A DNA stretch of 64,000 bases from Pseudomonas graminis (GTDB taxonomy: Bacteria > Pseudomonadota > Gammaproteobacteria > Pseudomonadales > Pseudomonadaceae): NCBI RefSeq assembly GCF_013201545.1, contig NZ_CP053746.1:4602501-4666500 (forward strand). Direction: 5' to 3'. Below the pieces are notes generated by a model, which was given only the letters and a program-made list of their open reading frames with translations, was not told the origin of the DNA and made no database searches. How positions within the stretch are numbered: position 1 is the stretch's first letter; the number at the start of each line of letters is the position of its first letter. Positions 1 through 8,488 of the stretch are shown here, piece by piece. The position numbers and the translations under genes were made by a program.

Positions 1-114
1 TGGAGGTCCGAAGCACAGGCTGCCACCGCGCTTACCCAAGGCCTTGCCATGAGCAGCTTTTTTGCCGAAGTCGCTTCGCGATCTGTGTACGCCACTGATG
101 CTGCGGTGTGATAG
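1..114. other. Left edge, no assignable gene
   Basis: Frame 1 is open from the window edge to a TGA at 109-111, but its last third is already a diverged copy of the repeat unit that follows, and the translation is not recognisable. It could be the 3' end of a gene cut by the window, or non-coding. No function is assigned. Confidence 0.3.
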
Positions 115-482
115 CTGACGCCTTCCCGGCTAAAGCCGGTCCCACATGTGCTCGTGGTGACTCAGTGGGACCGGCTTCAGCCGGGAATAGGCCGGTGTGT
201 TCACCATCAATTTCGCGGTGTTACCCCCTACGCCTTCCCGGCTAAAGCCAGTCCTACATGTGCTCGCGGTGAGTCAGTGGGACCGGCTTCAGCCGGGAAT
301 AGGCTTGTGTGTACGCCATCAATTTCGCGGTGTTACCCCCTACGCTTTCCCGGCTAAAGCCAGTCCTACATGTGCTCGCGGTGACTCAGTGGGACCGGCT
401 TCAGCCGGGAATAGGCTTGTGTGTACGCCATCAATTCTGTGGTGTGACAGCCGGCGCCTTCCCGGCTGAAGCCAGTCCTACG
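115..482. repeat. Tandem 112-bp REP/BIME array
   Basis: The REP core CCTTCCCGGCTAAAGCC recurs at 121, 233, 345 (as CTTTCCCGG) and 457, an exact 112-bp period. Between successive cores lies the opposite-strand core GGGACCGGCTTCAGCCGG, so each unit holds one inverted REP pair plus a conserved spacer that includes GTGTACGCCATCAAT. Copies 2 and 3 differ at only a few bases, which points to recent unit duplication. Short ORFs across it are repeat translations, not genes. Confidence 0.9.
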
Positions 483-690
483 ATGATCGCGGTCTCACCA
501 TTTCCGTACGGTGCTGCGAGAAGGTGCCAGTGGAACGCGCGCCCCGGGTTCCGTTCAGCTTGTGTGGGGACTCTGACAGACATCCGGGTGCCTGTTCCTG
601 CCAAACCGCCCTCGCCTGCGTTTCAAGCCGGACACGCTGCGTATACTCAAGCGCGACGAAGCACAGGACGTCGGACCGCCGGGGGCTACG
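483..690. other. Intergenic stretch before the histidine kinase
   Basis: No convincing gene is seen. Overlapping ORFs exist in several frames on both strands but they have arginine- and proline-rich compositions typical of shadow frames. It may contain the promoter of the downstream kinase; no clear -10/-35 pair stands out. Confidence 0.4.
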
Positions 691-1545
691 ATGCTGGACG
701 AACATCAATCTCCTCTTTACACGCGCTTCCCGCAGCCAGCGGAGCAGCACTGGCCGGATGCGATTCGGCACCCTTCCCTGCCCCCTCTGTCGCACCCGAC
801 AGCGCACCGCACGGCGGGCTGCGATCAGGTTGCCGCCGCGCAAAGCGACTATGCTCAAACCTTCCACGTCCGAAAGATGGCCGAGTTCAGCGCCTCCATC
901 GCCCATGAGATCTGCCAGCCCCTTTTGGGCATCGCCGCCAACGCGGCCGCCAGCCTGCGTTGGCTGCAGCGCGACGTGCCGGACGTCGACGAAGCCATCG
1001 CCGGCTTGAAGGAAATCCGCGCCGGCTGCGAACGCGCCGCCAACATCGTCAAAGCCCTCGGTGCGCTGGCCCGTCAGGCGCCCTTGCAGCTGCGCATCCT
1101 GAAAATTGACGACGTCATTCGCGACGCAGTCGGCCTTACCCAGCCGCTGCTGACTGCCCAGCGGGTACGGCTCGAAACCGGGCTATACGTTGACCAGTCG
1201 ATCGTTGCCGATGCCGTGCAGTTGCAGCAATTGCTGGTCAACCTCATCACCAATGCCGTGGAAGCCATGGCCGGCTGCGGCCGTGACGCCGCCGTGTTGC
1301 GCATCCATTCATTTACCCTCGGCGACGGTGTCGAAGTCTGCGTTGAGGACAACGGCCCCGGCATCCCCCCTGACCGTCGCGAGCAGATCTTTGGCGCGTT
1401 CTACACCACCAAGACCAGTGGCCTCGGCGTCGGACTGGCGATCTGCCGCTCGGTGGTCGACGCGCACCACGGGCGCATCTGGGCACAAGCCTCGGCCAGC
1501 GGTGGCGCACGCATTCGCTTTCAGCTGCCGACCTGCTGTTACTGA
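691..1545 (+). CDS. Soluble sensor histidine kinase (HisKA + HATPase), possibly truncated
   Basis: The 284-residue protein has a HisKA phospho-acceptor region with H-box SIAHEICQPLLGIAAN near residues 69-84, then a HATPase_c domain with N-box NLITNAVEAM, G1 box DNGPGIPP and a G2/F region FYTTKTSGLGVGLAI. There is no membrane segment and no PAS or GAF domain. The first 55 residues are low-complexity and unlike kinases, so the true start may be the ATG at 877, or the gene is the C-terminal remnant of a larger sensor. The usual HEINQPL motif reads HEICQPL; the phospho-accepting His is kept. No response regulator is adjacent, so its partner is unknown. ATP-dependent autophosphorylation is inferred from the motifs. 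Confidence 0.8.
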   Translation: MLDEHQSPLYTRFPQPAEQHWPDAIRHPSLPPLSHPTAHRTAGCDQVAAAQSDYAQTFHVRKMAEFSASIAHEICQPLLGIAANAAASLRWLQRDVPDVDEAIAGLKEIRAGCERAANIVKALGALARQAPLQLRILKIDDVIRDAVGLTQPLLTAQRVRLETGLYVDQSIVADAVQLQQLLVNLITNAVEAMAGCGRDAAVLRIHSFTLGDGVEVCVEDNGPGIPPDRREQIFGAFYTTKTSGLGVGLAICRSVVDAHHGRIWAQASASGGARIRFQLPTCCY

Positions 1546-1745
1546 AAGGTTGTTATCGAGCCAGCCGCTCCCGATTCCTCTGATCAAGCCCGGTTCAATC
1601 AACCGCGACAAAACCGCCAAACTCATCCAATTGGCTTCCAAACGCCAATCATTCACATTCATTCGCGCAATCCCCTAGAATGCCGCCTGGATTCAGGCTC
1701 GTCGCCCTGCGCTGGCAGTGGCGGTAATAGAAAGGCAATCAAGGC

Positions 1746-2720
1746 ATGCGCGACATCTCAGGGCAGAAAACAGTGGCGGTGGTGCTGTTCAACGACGTGC
1801 TCATGCTCGACGTGACCGGCCCCATGGACGTCTTTTCGATTTCCAATCGACTGCTGGCGCCGGAAAAACAGTATCGACTGATCACGGTGGCCGAACCTCC
1901 GCTGCTCATCCGCAGCTCCTGCGGGCTCAAGGTCCAGGCGGATGTGGCGCTGGACGATCTGCCGCCCGATATTGACCTGCTGCTGGTCCCCGGCGGACCA
2001 GGTGCCTACGGTGTCAGCCATCCTCAGCTCACCGCCTGGCTACCGGCCGCCGCCCAGGCCGCCCGGCGTTTCGGAGCGATCTGCACCGGCGCGTTTCTGC
2101 TGGGTGACGCTGGTCTGCTCGACGGCTACCGCTGCACCACCCACTGGAACTACGTCGAGCGCCTGGCTCGGCGTTTCCCTGCCTCCCGCGTCGAAACCGA
2201 GCAGATCTACGTCGTCGACCGCAACCTGATCACGTCGGGTGGTATCACGGCGGGCATCGACATGGCGCTGGCCATCGTCGCCGAAGACCACGGCAAAGAG
2301 ATCGCCCTGGAAGTGGCCAAAGTGCTGCTGGTGGTCATGAAGCGTCAGGGCGGCCAAACGCCCTACGGCCCGTTGTTGGCGGCAGTACCCAGGGATGACA
2401 GCGCGATCGCCCGGGTGCAGGCCTACGTCGTCGACCACATTGATGAGGCCTACACCGTGCAGCGCATGGCCGACCTGGCAACGATGAGCCCGCGCAATTT
2501 TGCCCGGGCGTTCCAGCGCGAAGTCAGCCTGACGCCCATGCAATTTCTGCTCAACGCGCGCATCGATCACGCGCGCAAACTGCTCGAAGGCAGCGACCTG
2601 CCCCTCAAGGTCGTGGCCAGTCGCTGCGGCTTTGGCAGCGCGCGGCACATGCGCAAGGCGTTCAGCGAGCGCATTGGCGTGACGCCTGGCCAATACCGTC
2701 AGCAGTTCGGCGGCGACTGA
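1746..2720 (+). CDS. GlxA-family transcriptional regulator (DJ-1/PfpI + AraC HTH)
   Basis: The 324-residue protein has an N-terminal DJ-1/PfpI-like amidotransferase fold (about residues 10-180). The nucleophile-elbow region reads GAICTGAFLLGDAGLLDG, followed by TTHW. The C-terminal AraC double helix-turn-helix spans about 225-320, with SPRNFARAFQREVSLTP and FGSARHMRKAFSERIGVTPG. Members of this family (ArgR, CdhR, GbdR, SouR types) sense small nitrogen metabolites and activate catabolic genes. No catabolic operon is adjacent, so the ligand is open. It stands alone between the kinase and msrA. Confidence 0.9.
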   Translation: MRDISGQKTVAVVLFNDVLMLDVTGPMDVFSISNRLLAPEKQYRLITVAEPPLLIRSSCGLKVQADVALDDLPPDIDLLLVPGGPGAYGVSHPQLTAWLPAAAQAARRFGAICTGAFLLGDAGLLDGYRCTTHWNYVERLARRFPASRVETEQIYVVDRNLITSGGITAGIDMALAIVAEDHGKEIALEVAKVLLVVMKRQGGQTPYGPLLAAVPRDDSAIARVQAYVVDHIDEAYTVQRMADLATMSPRNFARAFQREVSLTPMQFLLNARIDHARKLLEGSDLPLKVVASRCGFGSARHMRKAFSERIGVTPGQYRQQFGGD

Positions 2721-2838
2721 ACGAGTGCGCGCGTCAGTCATCTGATCTTCAAGGCCGGCCGTTGCGCCGCGCGCTCGCAGACACGCACACTGCACTGCGT
2801 ACCTGACACACACCGTTAATAGCTGGAAGGACTTGCCC

Positions 2839-3360
2839 ATGACCACCCACACCGAAACCGCGCTGCTCGCCGGAGGCTGCTTCTGGGGCATGCAGGACTT
2901 GCTGCGCCGCTACCCCGGCGTCGTGTCGACCCGTGTCGGCTACTCCGGTGGCGACGTTGACAACGCCACTTATCGCAACCACGGCACCCACGCCGAAGCC
3001 ATCGAGATCGTCTTCGACCCCGAACAGATTTCCTACCGCAAAATCCTGGAATTCTTCTTCCAGATTCACGATCCGTCGACCCCGAACCGTCAGGGCAACG
3101 ACTTGGGCGTGAGCTATCGCTCGGCGATTTTCTACCTCAGCGACGAGCAGAAAGCCGTCGCCCTGGACACGGTGGCCGATGTGGAGGCGTCGGGCCTGTG
3201 GCCGGGCAAAGTCGTCACCGAAATCGCCCCCGCCGGCCCGTTCTGGGAAGCCGAGCCCGAGCATCAGGATTACCTGGAACGCATCCCTAACGGCTACACC
3301 TGCCACTTCGTTCGACCGAACTGGACATTGCCTGTGCGCGACAAGGCCACCACGGCCTGA
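2839..3360 (+). CDS. msrA: Peptide-methionine (S)-S-oxide reductase
   Basis: The 173-residue protein starts at the ATG at 2839, preceded by a Shine-Dalgarno GGAAGGA about 8 nt upstream; an in-frame TTG two codons earlier is less likely. It carries the MsrA signature [11 protein letters not shown] with the catalytic Cys, then [12 protein letters not shown] and [13 protein letters not shown]. It reduces methionine-S-sulfoxide in proteins, using thioredoxin, in the cytoplasm. It appears monocistronic and is followed by a strong hairpin. MsrB is not nearby. Confidence 0.95.
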   Translation: MTTHTETALLAGGCFWGMQDLLRRYPGVVSTRVGYSGGDVDNATYRNHGTHAEAIEIVFDPEQISYRKILEFFFQIHDPSTPNRQGNDLGVSYRSAIFYLSDEQKAVALDTVADVEASGLWPGKVVTEIAPAGPFWEAEPEHQDYLERIPNGYTCHFVRPNWTLPVRDKATTA

Positions 3361-3377
3361 TTGCGCGCCGCAAGACC

Positions 3378-3404
3378 GGGGACCGCCGTGCCAGAGCGGT
3401 CCCC
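3378..3404 (+). terminator. Hairpin after msrA
   Basis: A perfect 9-bp stem GGGGACCGC / GCGGTCCCC closes a 9-nt loop 17 nt after the msrA stop. There is no strict T-run, only GGTTTTGCC about 15 nt on, so termination is likely but not certain. Confidence 0.6.
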
Positions 3405-3540
3405 GCCCTGGTCACCGGTTTTGCCATGCGACGCCAGAGTGCATAACCTCATAACCAAATGATATTTAGCCAATTCTTTTTAGAACTCTATGATTTGTGG
3501 CTTGCGCCTTCCCGCGCCTCACTCACGCCACGAGCCCGCC

Positions 3541-4515
3541 ATGCCCACTCCACGCACAACCGCAGGCACTTTCGTCCGACACGCCTGGCTGATCGGTTTG
3601 GTCGCTGCGGTGGCGAGCAGTTTTGCAGTGTCGGCAAATGCGCGAGAAACGGTGCGCATCGGCTATCAGAAATCTTCCACCCTGATCGCCCTGCTCAAGA
3701 CCCAGGGCACCCTCGAGCAGGCGCTGGGCAAAGACAACATCGACATCACCTGGCACGAATTCCCCAGCGGTCTGCCCCTGCTTGAAGCACTCAATGTCGG
3801 CAACGTCGACATCAGCGCGGACGTCGCCGACACCGTGCCAATCTTCGCCCAGGCCGCGAAGGCCAGGCTCACCTATTTCGCTGAAGAGTCGCCTTCGCCC
3901 GCCGCCCAGGCCATCGTTGTGCGCAATGACTCGCCGATCCGCCAATTGTCGGACTTGAAAGGCAAGAAGATCGCGGTGACCAGGGCAGCCGGCACCCATT
4001 ACCTGTTGATCGCTGCGCTGACCAAGGCCGGGCTGTCGTTCTCCGATATCTACCCGGCGTACCTGTCCCCGGCAGACGGCCGGGCGGCATTCGAGAATGA
4101 CAAGGTCGACGCCTGGGTCACTTGGGAGCCCTTCCTCACCAGCGTGCAGCGGCAATTGCCGACGCGCACCCTGACTGACGGTGCCGGCCTGGCGAGTTAC
4201 AAACGCTACTACTTGACCAGCACGGCCTACGCCAAGGCTCATCCCGAGGTGTTGAAGCGGGTTTATGAACAGTTGCACCTGGCGGGCGCCTGGGTCAAAA
4301 GCCACCCCCATGAGGCGGCGCAAGTGCTCGGCCCGTTGTGGGGCAATCTGGACGTGGACACCGTCGAGGCCGCCAACGCCCATCGCAGTTATCAGGTCGA
4401 GCCGGTGAAGGCAGACCAACTGGGCGAGCAACAGAAGATCGCCGATGCCTTTTTCAATGCCGGGCTGTTGCCCACTGCTGTGGATGCCAAGGACGTGGAC
4501 ATCTGGACGCCATGA
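3541..4515 (+). CDS. SsuA-type sulfonate ABC transporter substrate-binding protein
   Basis: The 324-residue protein has an N-terminal Sec signal peptide ending near SANA|RETV. The mature part shows the NMT1/SsuA pattern: RIGYQKSSTLIALLK, FPSGLPLLEALNVGNVDI, DVADTVPIFAQAAKA and DAWVTWEPF. The family binds alkanesulfonates or taurine in the periplasm. Its own permease and ATPase (SsuC, SsuB) are not here; the next genes encode a polar amino-acid type transporter. The start at 3541 is chosen because it gives a clean signal peptide; an in-frame start at 3490 would put 17 unlikely residues in front. The ligand is inferred from family resemblance. Confidence 0.85.
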   Translation: MPTPRTTAGTFVRHAWLIGLVAAVASSFAVSANARETVRIGYQKSSTLIALLKTQGTLEQALGKDNIDITWHEFPSGLPLLEALNVGNVDISADVADTVPIFAQAAKARLTYFAEESPSPAAQAIVVRNDSPIRQLSDLKGKKIAVTRAAGTHYLLIAALTKAGLSFSDIYPAYLSPADGRAAFENDKVDAWVTWEPFLTSVQRQLPTRTLTDGAGLASYKRYYLTSTAYAKAHPEVLKRVYEQLHLAGAWVKSHPHEAAQVLGPLWGNLDVDTVEAANAHRSYQVEPVKADQLGEQQKIADAFFNAGLLPTAVDAKDVDIWTP

Positions 4516-4578
4516 ACGGAGCACCTGGCGTAACCAACCGCTGCACCTGACCTTCATTCCCACTCTTGAGCGCACTTG

Positions 4579-5451
4579 ATGAAAGGCTTAAAACCGCTGT
4601 CGCTGTCTGCCGCACTCGGCTCCGCCTTGCTGCTGAATGCCGTGTTTTCGTTCTCTGCCGTTGCCGGCCTGCTGGAAAAGGGGCGCAGTCAGGGCCTGAC
4701 CGCCGGCATCGCCAACGAGCAACCCTACGCGTACGTGGGGACCGACGGGAAAATCGTCGGCGCCAACGTCGAGATCCTCCGGGCCATTCTCGAACCGCTG
4801 GGCGTCACCAAGGTTGAACTGCCCATCACCGAGTTCGGCTCGCTGGTGCCGGGACTGGCAGCAGGTCGTTTCGATCTGATCGGCGCCGGCCTGTTCATCA
4901 ATCCGGCGCGCTGCAAAGTGATTGGCTATTCGAACCCGGTCACCCGTTCCGGCGGTGCGTTTCTGGTCAAGGCCGGCAACCCGCTGAAGCTGCACAGCCT
5001 CAAGGACGTCGCGGCCAACGGCAAGGCGCGCCTGGCGACCCAGCCTGGCAGCAATCAGGTGCAGGAAGCCAAGGACAGCGGCATCAGCAATGGCAACGTC
5101 GTGTTGTTCGACAAGGACACCGAAGCCCTCGCCGCGCTGCAGGCCGATCGCGTCGACGTGGTGTACTTCCCGGATGCCGAAATCATCGGCCTGCTGAAAA
5201 AAGCCGAAGGCACGCCGGTTGAACGGGCGCTGCCGTTCGAGCAGATCCCGGATGCCGACGGTAAGCCAACCTGGAATTACCACGCCTACGGCCTGCCGAA
5301 AAACGATCCGGCGTTTATCCAGGCGTTCAACGAGCAACTGGCGAAACTGCGCGCTTCCGGCGACCTGCTGAAGATTCTGCAGAAATACGGCTACACCGAA
5401 AACGAACTGCCACCCGCAGACGTGACCGCCGAGCAGCGCTGCAACCGCTGA
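4579..5451 (+). CDS. ehuB: EhuB-like periplasmic binding protein of a polar amino-acid/ectoine ABC transporter
   Basis: The 290-residue protein has a signal peptide ending about residue 30 (FSFSAVA). A SBP_bac_3 (family 3) fold follows, with GLTAGIANEQPYAYV, ITEFGSLVPGLAAGRFDLI, IGYSNPVTRSGGAFLV and GNVVLFDKDTEALAALQ. It resembles EhuB of ectoine/hydroxyectoine uptake systems, and the following permease, permease and ATPase genes match that operon type. The start is ATG 4579; a TTG directly before it is in frame. Related proteins bind other polar amino acids, so the ligand is moderately certain. It is separated from ehuC by about 315 nt of REP repeats. Confidence 0.8.
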   Translation: MKGLKPLSLSAALGSALLLNAVFSFSAVAGLLEKGRSQGLTAGIANEQPYAYVGTDGKIVGANVEILRAILEPLGVTKVELPITEFGSLVPGLAAGRFDLIGAGLFINPARCKVIGYSNPVTRSGGAFLVKAGNPLKLHSLKDVAANGKARLATQPGSNQVQEAKDSGISNGNVVLFDKDTEALAALQADRVDVVYFPDAEIIGLLKKAEGTPVERALPFEQIPDADGKPTWNYHAYGLPKNDPAFIQAFNEQLAKLRASGDLLKILQKYGYTENELPPADVTAEQRCNR

Positions 5452-5470
5452 TGCCGATGCTGTTGCCATT

Positions 5471-5690
5471 GTAGGACCGGCTTCAGCCGGGAAGGCGTCG
5501 GTGGGCACACGGCAAAATGGAGGGCGCCAGCACGGGCCTCTTCCCGGCTAAAGCCAGTCCTACTGTGGGATCGCGTGCATTCAGTGGGACCGGCTTTAGC
5601 CGGGAAGGCGGCGGTGGGCACACTGCAAAATGGAGAGCGCCTGCACGGGCCTCTTCCCGGCTGAAGCCGGTCCTACAGACCGCGTGCATT
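5471..5690. repeat. Four REP elements (two inverted pairs) between ehuB and ehuC
   Basis: Alternating cores lie near 5475, 5542, 5594 and 5655: GACCGGCTTCAGCCGGGAAG, TCTTCCCGGCTAAAGCC, GACCGGCTTTAGCCGGGAAG and TCTTCCCGGCTGAAGCC. The two pairs share the spacer GGTGGGCACAC-GCAAAATGGAG and so form two copies of a roughly 119-bp unit. Placed inside an operon, they could set differential mRNA stability between the binding protein and the membrane components. Confidence 0.9.
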
Positions 5691-5767
5691 CCGCAGGACC
5701 GCAAGCACCTGACGCTGCCAATTTTCGCCCCGCAATATCAAGGCCCCAACCCATACGAGTACGGCCC

Positions 5768-6448
5768 ATGCTTTTTGATGCTTCCACCCTGGACACCGCG
5801 CGCTTCATCGCCCGCCAACTGGCCAACGGCGCACTGGTCACCCTCGAAATCACCTTCTTCGCTCAAATCGTCGTGGTGGTGATGTCGTTTGTCATCGCGC
5901 TGATGCGCCTGTCGCCGTGGCGCGCGCTGCGCTGGATCGCGACGGTCTACGTCGAAATCCTGCGCGGCATATCCGCCCTGGTGCTGCTGTTCTACCTGTT
6001 CTTCATCCTGCCGCTGTTCGGCATCACCCTGGCGCCGATGATCACCGGCATTCTCGGCCTGGGCCTGACCTTCTCCGCCTACGGTTCGGAAATCGTGCGC
6101 TCGGCCCTGAGCAATGTCGCCCGAGGCCAACGCGACGCGATCAAGGCGCTGGACTTCGACGCGATGACCGCGTTTCGCCGAGTCATCCTGCCCCAGGCGC
6201 TGCCGTTCATGCTGCCGCCGATGGGCAACCAACTGGTCGAATTGCTGAAGACCACCTCACTGGTGTCATTGATCACCCTCAGCGACCTGACCTTCTCCGG
6301 CGGCCAGTTGATCACCACTCTGGGCCAGCAGACGCTGATCTGGAGCATCGTGCTGGTGTGCTACTTCGTCATGGCCTGGCCGCTCAGCTGGCTGGTCAAA
6401 CGCTATGAGCAGCGGGTCACTCACTGGCGTCGCGGGGTGGCGCGATGA
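5768..6448 (+). CDS. ehuC: EhuC-like ABC transporter permease
   Basis: The 226-residue inner-membrane protein belongs to the HisMQ/GlnP polar amino-acid permease family, with about five membrane segments. The EAA-type cytoplasmic loop is visible as ALSNVARGQRDAIKALDFD and then ILPQALPFMLPPMGN. The start at 5768 precedes LFDASTLDTARF; longer reading frames run into REP sequence and are rejected. Its stop overlaps the ehuD start by 4 nt (ATGA), so the two are translationally coupled. It would form the channel together with EhuD. Confidence 0.85.
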   Translation: MLFDASTLDTARFIARQLANGALVTLEITFFAQIVVVVMSFVIALMRLSPWRALRWIATVYVEILRGISALVLLFYLFFILPLFGITLAPMITGILGLGLTFSAYGSEIVRSALSNVARGQRDAIKALDFDAMTAFRRVILPQALPFMLPPMGNQLVELLKTTSLVSLITLSDLTFSGGQLITTLGQQTLIWSIVLVCYFVMAWPLSWLVKRYEQRVTHWRRGVAR

Positions 6449-7095
6449 ACTTCGATTACGCCTTCGCCTGGTCCATCGTCCCCGATCTGCTTCAGGGCCT
6501 GCTGGTGACGCTGCAAGTGGTGGTTCTCGGCTTCCTGCTGGCGGTGCTGCTCGGTCTGCTGCTGGCCATTGCTCAGCGATCTAATAACCCGTTGGTGCAA
6601 AGACTGAGCGCCGGCTACCTGAGCTTCTTTCGACACACTCCGCTGATGGTTCAGCTGTACGTGCTGTTCTTCGCCCTGCCCCTGGCCGGCCTGACCCTGC
6701 CGGCGATTTCCACCGGGGTCATCGGCCTCGGGCTGTATTACGCCGCCTACATTGCCGAAGCCTTTCGCGGCGCCATCGAAGGCGTGCCGGCCGGTCAATG
6801 GGAAGCGGCCAGAGCCCTGGATTTCGACGGCGCCACCACATGGCGGCGGATCGTCCTGCCCCAGGCCCTCAAGCCGATGCTGCCGGTGCTTGGCAATTAC
6901 CTCATCGGGATGTTCAAGGAAACCCCGCTGCTGGCGGTGATCACGATTCCCGAGCTGTTCCAGGCGGCCAAACAGATCGCCGGCATGACCTACCGCTACA
7001 ACGAGCCCTACACGGTGATGGCACTGATGTTCCTGGCGATCAGCGTGCCGACCTCCCTGTTGTTCAAATATTTCGAGAGGCGCAGCCATGTCTGA
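6445..7095 (+). CDS. ehuD: EhuD-like ABC transporter permease
   Basis: The 216-residue protein is a second HisMQ-type permease: hydrophobic segments at about 10-35, 55-75, 85-105 and 185-205, and the EAA loop IEGVPAGQWEAARALDFDG followed by VLPQALKPMLPVLGNY. It is the partner of the preceding permease in a heterodimeric channel. Its 3' end overlaps the ATPase gene start at 7088 by 8 nt. Confidence 0.85.
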   Translation: MNFDYAFAWSIVPDLLQGLLVTLQVVVLGFLLAVLLGLLLAIAQRSNNPLVQRLSAGYLSFFRHTPLMVQLYVLFFALPLAGLTLPAISTGVIGLGLYYAAYIAEAFRGAIEGVPAGQWEAARALDFDGATTWRRIVLPQALKPMLPVLGNYLIGMFKETPLLAVITIPELFQAAKQIAGMTYRYNEPYTVMALMFLAISVPTSLLFKYFERRSHV

Positions 7096-7879
7096 TCTCG
7101 CACACGCTCTGCCCGGCGCTTCGCCGCAGATCATCCTCAAGCAAGTGGTGAAAAACTTCGGCGCAACCCGGGTCATTGATCATCTTGACCTGAGCATTCC
7201 CGCCGGCCAGAGAGTCGCCCTGATCGGCCCCAGCGGTTCGGGCAAATCCACGGTGCTGCGGCTGATCAAGGGCCTTGAGGCCTATCAGCACGGCAGCATT
7301 GAGGTGGCCGGCGCGCCGGTGCCCGCCAAGTCCGGCGGCTGGCACTGGCCGGGCGCGAAAAAGCCACCGGTGGTGCACCGCGTCGGCATGGTGTTTCAGC
7401 AGTTCAATCTGTTCCCGCACCTGACCGTGCAGGAGAACGTCACCGAGGCCCCCCTTCAAGTGCTCAAGCTGAGCCGCGAAGAGGCCCTCGAGCGCGCCCA
7501 GCAATACCTCGGGCTGGTCGGGTTGAGTCACAAGGCCGATGCTTACCCCGCGCAGCTTTCCGGCGGTCAGCAACAGCGCGTGGCGATCGCCCGGGCGCTG
7601 ACCATGCGGCCCCAGGTGATGCTGTTCGACGAAGTCACCTCGGCGCTTGATCCGGAGCTGGTCGGTGAAGTGCTGGCGGTGATTCGCGCTATCGCCCACG
7701 AGCAGCAGATGACCATGCTGCTGGTGACCCACGAAATGAAGTTTGCCCAGGACATTGCCGACCGCGTGCTGTTCATGGAGGCCGGCCGCATCGTCGCCGA
7801 CGGCACGCCGGACGAAGTGCTGGTCGATCCGGACAACGAGCGCACGCGACGCTTTCTCAATCTGGTGGAGCAACGTTGA
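7088..7879 (+). CDS. ehuA: EhuA-like ABC transporter ATP-binding protein
   Basis: The 263-residue cytoplasmic ATPase has Walker A GPSGSGKST, Q-loop MVFQQFNLFPHLTVQENV, signature LSGGQQQRVAIARAL, Walker B VMLFDEVTSALDP and switch His in LLVTHEM. An insert of about 20 residues with GGWHWPGAKKPP follows the first strands, as I recall for EhuA-type subunits. It powers uptake through EhuC/EhuD with EhuB. It is the last transporter gene of the run. Confidence 0.9.
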   Translation: MSDLAHALPGASPQIILKQVVKNFGATRVIDHLDLSIPAGQRVALIGPSGSGKSTVLRLIKGLEAYQHGSIEVAGAPVPAKSGGWHWPGAKKPPVVHRVGMVFQQFNLFPHLTVQENVTEAPLQVLKLSREEALERAQQYLGLVGLSHKADAYPAQLSGGQQQRVAIARALTMRPQVMLFDEVTSALDPELVGEVLAVIRAIAHEQQMTMLLVTHEMKFAQDIADRVLFMEAGRIVADGTPDEVLVDPDNERTRRFLNLVEQR

Positions 7880-7974
7880 CCGGGGCAGGATCGGGTTCGC
7901 GCGCGGTCGAAAAAAACCCGAACTCGCCGACCTCCGACACATCCAAGCTACATACCCACAGCGAGGATGAATCC

Positions 7975-8211
7975 ATGAGCCAAGACACCCCGGTTGACCC
8001 ACGTAACGTCACCCAGCCTGACGCGCCAACCCTGGACAGCGCCGGCAAACCCGTCAACGTCGTACAGCGAGACCTCAACGACACCGACGACAACACCCGC
8101 GCGGTGGACGAAGTCATCACCCCGACCTCCAATCGCGAGAAGGAACAGGACGTCGAAGAGCTGAACAAGAAGTCAGCCGAGATCGAGCGCAAGGTTGCTG
8201 ACGGCCGTTAA
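7975..8211 (+). CDS. Small hydrophilic protein, unknown function
   Basis: The 78-residue protein has no Cys, no hydrophobic segment and high Asp/Glu/Asn/Lys content, ending NKKSAEIERKVADGR; it is probably largely disordered. The start at 7975 is chosen because GAGGA lies just upstream. The longer frame from 7876 adds 33 residues overlapping the ehuA stop and is less likely. No family is recognised. Such small charged proteins are often stationary-phase or osmotic-stress induced in Pseudomonas, but that is only a guess. Confidence 0.7.
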   Translation: MSQDTPVDPRNVTQPDAPTLDSAGKPVNVVQRDLNDTDDNTRAVDEVITPTSNREKEQDVEELNKKSAEIERKVADGR

Positions 8212-8488
8212 TACAGCAGTTGATATCCCCCGGGCGGCCCCAGCGCTGCCCGGATCCCCACTCGTTACTCCCCTCTCGTCCCCGAAGTATTTCCCCTTCA
8301 TCGATTCAGCTCACTGGCGGCAAAATAATTAACTGCTAGCGTTGCTTGAGCACCACGAAGCGCTCGGCCGGCAGCCCAGCATTCAGGCGTCGCACGGATG
8401 CGCTGCGCCGGCGTGGGCTGCCTGCTGCCCCTGGCGCGAGGTGCACAGACGGACACCATCTAACGGACACAGCGAAGGGAGTCACACC

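Noticed and set aside
115..482. CRISPR array
   Set aside because: The period is 112 bp and the repeated units include the spacers; the cores are REPs and there are no cas genes.
7876..7974. Upstream start for the small hydrophilic protein
   Set aside because: The ATG at 7975 has a good ribosome site; the extension overlaps the ehuA stop and is not needed.
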